Positions 59,540-64,000 of a stretch of 64,000 nt of DNA are shown here, one piece after another (position 1 is the stretch's first letter; every line of letters begins with the position of its first letter). Both the position numbers and the translations under genes were made by a program. The notes below the pieces were generated by a model. It searched no databases, was not told the origin of the DNA, and saw only the letters and a list, made by a program, of their open reading frames with translations. The DNA is taken from positions 1 through 64,000 of the forward strand of contig JAVTVY010020307.1 of NCBI GenBank assembly GCA_036873755.1. Reading direction: 5' to 3'. The DNA is from Hanleya hanleyi. Lineage: Eukaryota; Mollusca; Polyplacophora; Lepidopleurida; Hanleyidae.

Positions 59540-62233
59540 ATTAGTGAGAGAGCAATTTTAGAGCTGTGAGGTATCTGGCCACAGAGATGATATTAGTGAG
59601 AGAGCAATTGTAGAGCTGTGAGGTATCTGGCCACAGAGATGATGTTAGTGAGAGAGCAATTGTAGAGCTGTGAGGTATCTGGCCACAGAGATGATATTAG
59701 TGAGAGGGCAATTGTAGAGCTGTGAGGTATCTGGCCACAGAGATGATATTAGTGAGAGAGCAATTGTAGAGCTGTGAGGTATCTGGTCACAGAGATTTTA
59801 GTGAGAGAGCAATTGTAGAGCTGTGAGGTATCTGGTCACAGAGATGATATTAGTGAGAGAGCAATTGTAGAGCTGTAAGGTATCTGGTCACAGAGATGAT
59901 ATTAGTGAGAGAGCAATTGTAGAGCTGTGAGGTATCTGGTCACAGAGATGATATTAGTGAGAGAGCAATTGTAGAGCTGTGAGGTATCTGGTCACAGAGA
60001 TGATATTAGTGAGAGAGCAATTGTAGAGCTGTGAGGTATCTGGTCACAGAGATGATATTAGTGAGAGAGCAATTGTAGAGCTGTGAGGTATCTGGTCACA
60101 GAGATGATATTAGTGAGAGAGCAATTGTAGAGCTGTGGGGAATCTGGTCACAGAGATGATATTAGTGAGAGAGCAATTGTAGAGCTGTGAGGTATCTGGC
60201 CACAGAGATGATATTAGTGAGAGAGCAATTGTAGAGCTGTGGGGTATCTGGTCACAGAGATGATATTAGTGAGAGAGCAATTGTAGAGCTGTGAGGTATC
60301 TGGTCACAGAGATGATATTAGTGAGAGAGCAATTGTAGAGCTGTGAGGAATCTGGTCACAGAGATGATATTAGTGAGAGAGCAATTGTAGAGCTGTGAGG
60401 TATCTGGTCACAGAGATGATATTAGTGAGAGAGCAATTGTAGAGCTGTGAGGTATCTGGTCACAGAGATGATATTAGTGAGAGAGCAATTGTAGAGCTGT
60501 GAGGAATCTGGTCACAGAGATGATATTAGTGAGAGAGCAATTGTAGAGCTGTGAGGTATCTGGCCACAGAGATGATATTAGTCACAGAGATGATATAAGT
60601 GAGAGAGCAATTGTAGAGCTGTGGGGTATCTGGCCACAGAGATGATATTAGTGAGAGAGCAATGTAGAGCTGTGGGGTATCTGGTCACAGAGATGATATT
60701 AGTGAGAGAGCAATTGTAGAGCTGTGAGGAATCTGGTCACAGAGATGATATTAGTGAGAGAGCAATTGTAGAGCTGTGAGGTATCTGGTCACAGAGATGA
60801 TATTAGTGAGAGAGCAATTGTAGAGCTGTGAGGTATCTGGTCACAGAGATGATATTAGTGAGAATTGTAGAGCTGTGGGTATCTGGTCACAGAGATGATA
60901 TTAGTGAGAGATAATTGTAGAGCTGTTATATATCTGGTCACAGAGATAATCTGAGAGAGCAGCTATCTGGTCACAGAGATGATATTAGTGAGAGAGCAAT
61001 TGTAGAGCTGTGAGGTATCTGGTCACAGAGATGATATTAGTGAGAGAGCAATTGTAGAGCTGTGAGGTATCTGGTCACAGAGATGATATTAGTGAGAGAG
61101 CAATTGTAGAGCTGTGAGGTATCTGGTCACAGAGAGGATATTAGTGAGAGAGCAATTGTAGAGCTGTGGGGTATCTGGTCACAGAGAGGATATTAGTGAG
61201 AGAGCAATTGTAGAGCTGTGAGGAATCTGGTCACAGAGATGATATTAGTGAGAGAGCAATTGTAGAGCTGTGAGGTATCTGGTCACAGAGATGATATTAG
61301 TGAGAGAGCAATTGTAGAGCTGTGAGGTATCTGGTCACAGAGATGATATTAGTGAGAGAGCAATTGTAGAGTTGGGAGGTATCTGGCCACAGAGATGATA
61401 TTAGTGAGAGAGCAATTGTAGAGCTGTGAGGTATCTGGTCACAGAGATATTAGTGAGAGAGCAATTGTAGAGCTGTGAGGTATCTGGTCACAGAGATGAT
61501 ATTAGTGAGAGAGCAATTGTAGAGCTGTGGGGTATCTGGTCACAGAGATGATATTAGTGAGAGAGCAATTGTAGAGCTGTGAGGTATCTGGTCACAGAGA
61601 TGATATTAGTGAGAGAGCAATTGTAGAGCTGTGAGGTATCTGGTCACAGAGATGATATTAGTGAGAGAGCAATTGTAGAGCTGTGGGGTATCTGGTCACA
61701 GAGATGATATTAGTGAGAGAGCAATTGTAGAGCTGTGAGGTATCTGGTCACAGAGATGATATTAGTGAGGGAGCAATTGTAGAGCTGTGAGGAATCTGGT
61801 CACAGAGATGATATTAGTGAGAGAGCAATTGTAGAGCTGTGGGGTATCTGGTCACAGAGATGATATTAGTGAGAGTGCAATTGTAGAGCTGTGGGGAATC
61901 TGGTCACAGAGATGATATTAGTGAGAGAGCAATTGTAGAGCGGTGAGGTATCTGGTCACAGAGATGATATTAGTGAGAGAGCAATTGTAGAGCTGTGGAG
62001 AATCTGGTCACAGAGATGATATTAGTGAGAGAGCAATTATAGAGCTGTGAGGAATCTGATCACAGAGATGATATTAGTGAGAGAGCAATTGTAGAGCTGT
62101 GAGGTATCTGGTCACAGAGATGATATTAGTGAGAGAGCAATTGTAGAGCTGTGAGGAATCTGGTCACAGAGATGATATTAGTGAGAGAGCAATTGTAGAG
62201 CTGTGGGGAATCTGGTCACAGAGATGATATTCG
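59540..62233. repeat. 52-bp satellite array, block 2
   Basis: About 51 units continuing the array in the same register and strand after the retroelement. Its beginning (59560-59900) repeats the marker set GATGATGTTAG, GAGAGGGCAATT, GAGATTTTAG seen twice in block 1. It ends at GATATTCGGGCTGAGAGG. Confidence 0.97.
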
Positions 62234-62635
62234 GGCTGAGAGGATGTCTCAGTCAAATTAGAGATGTCTCTTATAATAATTTTATAACACTTGTGTCAAT
62301 AACATCGAGCTAACCAGTGCAATAATTACAAGATTTACCACGGTTATGTGAAATTAATGTACATGTGTCAAGTGCAGGTGTTCATTGGGAGATTCCATTT
62401 CACAAGTCGGGATGAGGAAAGAGACGTCTGCTTCCATACAAGTAACAATCGAATGAAACAAACAAATAAATTACAAGATGAAATTTCCTTCTCAAGTTTA
62501 ACTGTTGTTTCCATCGGGAAATTGATTAACAAAGCGACACAAATAGGCATATATCTCCCTAGTATAATCCGTGGCGTGTCCGACTCCTCCTCCTACTCCT
62601 CCGCTGCTTTACTCACTGCACAGCGGGTCGCATAG
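62234..62635. other. intron sequence after the satellite, no recognisable feature
   Basis: Mostly unique sequence with a TCCTCCTCCTACTCCTCCGC stretch near 62586. An ORF of 95 codons at 62348 has no recognisable motif and is not supported as a gene. Confidence 0.45.
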
Positions 62636-62964
62636 GTGTGGCGCGGGATAGGGTGGGGCGAGAGACCTGGGGTTTTCGCTATCTGAGATTCCATGGGCCA
62701 GACTTACACCCTACAGTAGAATGGGTCGACTGCGCATGCACGATGAGTAGTGCGCGAGGAGTAGTATAGAAATGGCATGCGATCTCCCTATCCCTATAGG
62801 TGTGGCGCGGGATTGGGTAGGGCGAGAGACCTGAGGTTTTCGCTACCTGAGATTCCATAGGCCAGGCTTGCACCCTACAGTAGAATGGGTCGACTGCGCA
62901 TGCGCAATGAGTAGTGCATGAGGAGTAGAATAGAAAGGGCACGCGATCTCCCTATCCCTATAAA
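62636..62964. repeat. 164-bp tandem duplication
   Basis: Two copies starting GTGTGGCGCGGGAT at 62636 and 62800, each ending CGATCTCCCTATCCCTATA. They differ at scattered positions. Each contains TAGAATGGGTCGACTGCGCA and AGTAGTGC. Followed by three short CCATGGGGGTGAATGA-type repeats (62970-63020). Confidence 0.9.
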
Positions 62965-63255
62965 CTAACCCATGGGGGTGAATGAACCCATGGGGATGAA
63001 TGAGCCATGGGGGTGAATGAGCACTCGTCCATGTAATTTCCAACAGCTGACAAAATCACTCCCCATTTGAGAGACCACATAAACTCGTCCACTGACATTG
63101 GCACGATGCCAACCGAGACAAGAGCATCGTCCTAACATCAGTAGTGGACGAGTTCTTTTTTAAAAAAAGGGGAGAAAGTTGTCGAAGTTTAAATATGTTT
63201 TCAACCTTTCATTGTAATCTTTGTTGATAATCAATTTGAGTCGTGCAATAGAACA

Positions 63256-63409
63256 GTTTTCATAGGCATGCTAAATCGTTATTTTACACACGGTTAGTGT
63301 GGAAAAGTTTATAAATTTTAGGGCACGGTCTTCGCCCTGGCCCTAAAATATAAACTTCCCCACACTATAAACCGTGCGTAAAATAACGATTTAGCACGCC
63401 TATGAAAAC
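63256..63409. repeat. 154-bp near-perfect hairpin (foldback)
   Basis: The left arm GTTTTCATAGGCATGCTAAA, TCGTTATTTTACACACGGTT pairs with the right arm AACCGTGCGTAAAATAACGA, TTTAGCACGCCTATGAAAAC. The loop region contains TTTTAGGGC / GCCCTAAAA. The left-arm stem is about 68 nt with few mismatches. The adjacent 63420-63600 is GC-rich around GCGGGCGCCAAGACGGGCGC. Confidence 0.85.
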
Positions 63410-63647
63410 AGTATTTCTTAAATGACCTCAAGTAGTCAAGGCTGTTAGTGATTTTTTGGTTCACATTCTTCCAAAAGCACCAAATTTGGCCCATATGTCG
63501 CCCATACCACACTATTTCGATTTTTGGCGGGCGCCAAGACGGGCGCTCCCTGGGGCCGCCATATTGGCGAAATTCAATATGGTCGCCACCCGGGTTAGAG
63601 GTCAATCGTAGTTAAATAACTTAAAGGGCTAGAAATATGAGTAATTG

Positions 63648-64000
63648 CAAGCGTCTAGTCCGTCATTCATAATCCAGCCGTCGTCCATTAGAGAATATCC
63701 GCGTCCATAATCCAAAGACCTATTCCATTTTCCATATAACAGTATTAGCACCAAATTCAAAAAGACAATCATAGTATACATAAACAAAGGCTTGTTTCCT
63801 GCAAGAGAGAAGCGGTCAACAGATTTCAATGATGCCGGCAAGACATCATGATGTTCCAAAAATATCAAATCCGTATCGCTGATCAGTATTCTTAATCCAT
63901 AATATTCGTTACAGAGTCGTCATCTAAAAAAAGATGTATCTCAGTCACGCTTTGATTGTGACTGTTCATATGAGTACCATGAGGATCTTGAAGTACATGG
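63648..64000 (-). mobile_element. Penelope-like retroelement 3' end, running off the window
   Basis: Reverse complement of 59186-59539, nearly identical: starts CAAGCGTCTAGTCCGTCATT and reaches GAGGATCTTGAAGTACATGG at the window edge. The body of the element, including any reverse transcriptase, would lie beyond 64000 on the minus strand. Confidence 0.9.

Noticed and set aside
51600..62233. Centromeric satellite
   Set aside because: The array is intronic in a conserved gene and only about 8.4 kb in all; nothing supports centromere function.
1..64000. tRNA or rRNA genes
   Set aside because: I looked for cloverleaf-like and rRNA-like blocks on both strands and saw none that I could support by eye.

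Overview
The window is animal nuclear DNA, most likely from a lophotrochozoan invertebrate and probably a mollusc. Its exons have GT/AG junctions and kilobase introns. The DNA is full of tandem repeats and TIR, Helitron-like and Penelope-like elements. Several repeat families share a hairpin plus GTATTGT plus GTCCGTCC-rich head that I associate, from memory, with bivalve genomes. Species cannot be fixed from the sequence.

One host gene explains all convincing coding sequence. Ten plus-strand exons between 5896 and 51522 join in perfect phase into 410 codons plus 2 nt. They encode an internal part of a BLTP1 (KIAA1109/Tweek) bridge-like lipid-transfer protein. Recognisable blocks are WLNYRHAYEYW, LQLTVDDMGIC, ADDFETSWDDWKP, VPEGTYEVCS, NIGKRLSALGNTLTTL, DLKQLGAS and LKDKLGLGHKP. 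Both gene ends lie outside the window.

The introns are made of tandem arrays and nested transposons. By position: 34-bp array (1-5633) split by a 3.35-kb CAGGG element; Helitron-like fragment (6230-7080); 57-bp array (7440-8556); a repeat rich in AGGTCA/TGACC motifs (9091-10620); a nested stack (11931-22582) of a TTAA palindromic MITE holding a PIF/Harbinger-like element, itself holding a Helitron-like element, plus a second Helitron/Helentron-like insertion; 12-bp array (23072-24318); 23-bp array (24888-31616) split by TIR elements; 96-bp array (32640-47742) split by a 5.4-kb ACCATGGT-bearing TIR element and a 3.4-kb hAT-like element; 101-bp array (49770-50494); a second 23-bp array (50621-51230); 52-bp satellite (51600-62233) interrupted by a broken Penelope-like reverse transcriptase. 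The far right end has a 164-bp tandem duplication, a hairpin and the 3' end of another Penelope-like copy on the minus strand.

The main observation is that four separate intronic arrays of this one gene are built on its own splice junctions. The first 23-bp array repeats the last 7 nt of an exon plus its 5' splice site. The 96-bp array repeats about 75 nt of exon end plus its 5' splice site. The 101-bp array repeats a 3' splice site plus 39 nt of exon start. The second 23-bp array starts at intron nucleotide +3. The gene therefore carries well over a hundred decoy splice sites around its real ones. The long ORFs in these arrays are by-products of repeat length and not genes.
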